Shown here one piece after another: positions 63,030 to 64,000 of a stretch of 64,000 nucleotides of DNA. The first letter of the stretch is position 1; each line of letters begins with the position of its first letter. The stretch comes from Cellvibrio sp. Its GTDB lineage: Bacteria; Pseudomonadota; Gammaproteobacteria; Pseudomonadales; Cellvibrionaceae. The position numbers and the translations under genes were made by a program. The notes beneath the pieces were generated by a model. That model had not been told where the DNA came from and searched no databases. It was given only the letters and a program-made list of their open reading frames with translations. The stretch lies in NCBI GenBank assembly GCA_016712405.1, contig JADJRD010000014.1, positions 558,001-622,000 of the forward strand. The letters run 5' to 3'.

Positions 63030-63719
63030 TAGTAGTCAGTAATGGGTAATAAGTATTGTTCATAATCTCGATTAATTTTTCGAATGCGTTTGTTTTTAAT
63101 GCTGTACAAAGTTCTTGGCTTAATGGCAGAAAATTTTATGCTATCAAGAAAGTGTTGATCCCATAGTTTTTTTAGGGAGCCATCAGCAAATGCCAGTTTT
63201 AATCCCTGCTCCAATCGATTCTTGAGTGTTTGGTTGCTTTTGTGAACAAAAAGAATCGGGGCAGGGGGTAGTGCAGTAAAACTTCTTTCTATGCCCGTTG
63301 CGTGCCTTTTCTCTCTTAGTTCGGTTAAAGTTTTGACTTTGTTTAGGCTTTGTTGATAACGAGGGCTTATAAAACAAGTTCGATAACTTAGTGCACCTAA
63401 TTCAATGGGGAAAACAGCATAATCAATATCCCCCAGATCTTTCATGTCGTCTTCATAGCTAAATTCCAATATCAGATTTTGAAATCTGTTGCTATTTAAT
63501 ACTAGGCGAGCACGAGCACTGCTCACGGTGGGAATGGCTTCTAATTTTATGACTTCATTGGGGCTTCGGGTTTTTTTCGAGGGCTAATCTAATCAATGCA
63601 ATGTTGTAATTTTGTCTTAGGTCGTTTGTGGATTCAGGGGCTCTGTGTCTCACAATTAGCGTGTCGCATGTTGCCAGAGGGCTACAAAAAGCCAAGACAA
63701 TGAAGATGAAATAGCGCAT
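63026..63719 (-). pseudogene. solute-binding-like periplasmic protein, frameshifted
   Basis: From an ATG at 63717-63719 the frame begins MRYFIFIVLAFCSPLATC (signal peptide) and DTLIVRHRAPESTNDLRQNYNIALIRLALEK. The A-run on the minus strand (T-run 63571-63577) then shifts it to a stop. Removing one base from this seven-base run joins it to TRSPNEVIKLEAIPTVSSARARLVL and the rest (EFSYEDDMKDLGDIDYAVFPIELG...), about 230 residues. The ALEKT and ARLV pattern matches a family of periplasmic solute-binding-like proteins. Function unknown. The overlap of its stop with the permease stop is 4 bp. Confidence 0.72.
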
Positions 63720-63924
63720 GTATTGGGACCTGTAGTGAATTCCTGATAATGGCGCAAATATAGGGGCACCATCAGAGCTACCCCTAGAGCTTAGTAGATT
63801 TCTTAATTAATTGAAGTGGATATAAATAAACTCTCTAGGATGCTATTTTTTAAAAAACCATTGTGAATACAATCAAGCGCACGTCAGAAAGACGGATTAC
63901 TCAAGTTGATATCAGGAACTCATC

Positions 63925-64000
63925 ATGTCAATAAACAGAATATTCATAAAAATTGCAGTACTCGCCATTGCGATAGTGGCTACATCTTGTGCCAAGGTTC
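63925..64000 (+). CDS. N-terminus of a lipoprotein, cut by the window end
   Basis: ATG at 63925 follows AGGA (63914-63917) and opens a typical lipoprotein signal: MSINRIFIKIAVLAIAIVATSCAKV with lipobox ATSC. Only 25 codons are visible, so no function can be given. Confidence 0.6.
   Translation, partial: MSINRIFIKIAVLAIAIVATSCAKV

Overview
This looks like the chromosome of a moderately AT-rich gammaproteobacterium. The best fit is the Cellvibrio/Cellvibrionaceae group. That placement is inferred from long poly-serine linkers in secreted lipoproteins (51466-54006), a xylan-degradation pair (a GH11 xylanase divergent from a CE1-type esterase), a GH18 lipoprotein, and standard gammaproteobacterial housekeeping clusters (phoBR, ubiCA, hisBHAF, gpmI-envC-ctpA-yibQ, nirBD, tex). 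No rRNA, tRNA, CRISPR array, prophage or intact insertion sequence was found.

Layout. 1-800: a partial phoR-like kinase at the window edge, cut short by a RelE/HigB-type toxin-antitoxin pair with its own operator-like palindrome. 900-4700 (minus): phoR-phoB with an upstream Pho box, then ubiA and ubiC. 4800-7900: HU protein, a symporter with an in-frame stop, an unknown cytoplasmic protein and a small outer-membrane-type protein. 8000-10990: hisB-hisH-hisA-hisF. 11000-16420 (minus): small DUF protein, yibQ-ctpA-envC-gpmI. 16500-18340: an HPt protein and response regulator without a kinase. 18345-22930: sigma-54/NtrC-type control region, cobA-nirB-nirD (siroheme synthesis and assimilatory nitrite reduction). 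22930-30080: secreted, AGE-epimerase, membrane and adenosine kinase genes, PBP1b and a Ca/Na antiporter. 30190-33360: membrane protein, ECF sigma factor with a likely membrane partner, GH18 lipoprotein and a small lipoprotein. 33600-38000: beta-propeller lipoprotein, xylanase and esterase. 38000-39700: small accessory region (broken lipoprotein, small membrane protein, PD-(D/E)XK-like nuclease). 39900-50260: ABC-F protein, envelope proteins, LytS/LytR-like pair, MOSC, YjdM, VOC and Tex. 50500-58640: GIN-domain protein, large cytochrome-c-like lipoprotein, DUF2271-like protein, Spy-like protein and a BaeSR-like two-component system. 58800-64000: TPR protein, then a tightly overlapping ECF sigma-GntR-ABC ATPase-permease cluster, a broken solute-binding-like gene and the start of another lipoprotein.

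Two features recur. First, at least six genes (envC, a response regulator, a GH18 enzyme, a membrane protein, a DUF2271-like protein and a solute-binding-like protein) regain a full family-like reading frame if one base is added to or removed from a homopolymer run. Two more carry single in-frame stop codons. Either the assembly has residual base-calling errors or the strain carries many fresh lesions. Read these genes as probably intact unless resequencing says otherwise. Second, GC-rich palindromic elements of several families sit between genes, often inside operons (hisH/hisA, cobA/nirB, nirB/nirD, gpmI/envC). One family has TGACCCC...GGGGTCA ends, an internal hairpin spacer, and full, half and interrupted versions.

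No clearly new defence or mobile system could be shown. The most promising uncharacterised units are the large serine-linker/CxxCH lipoprotein with its GIN-domain neighbour (50588-54006), the sigma-GntR-ABC cluster (60342-63029), and the toxin-antitoxin module placed at a duplicated phoR fragment.
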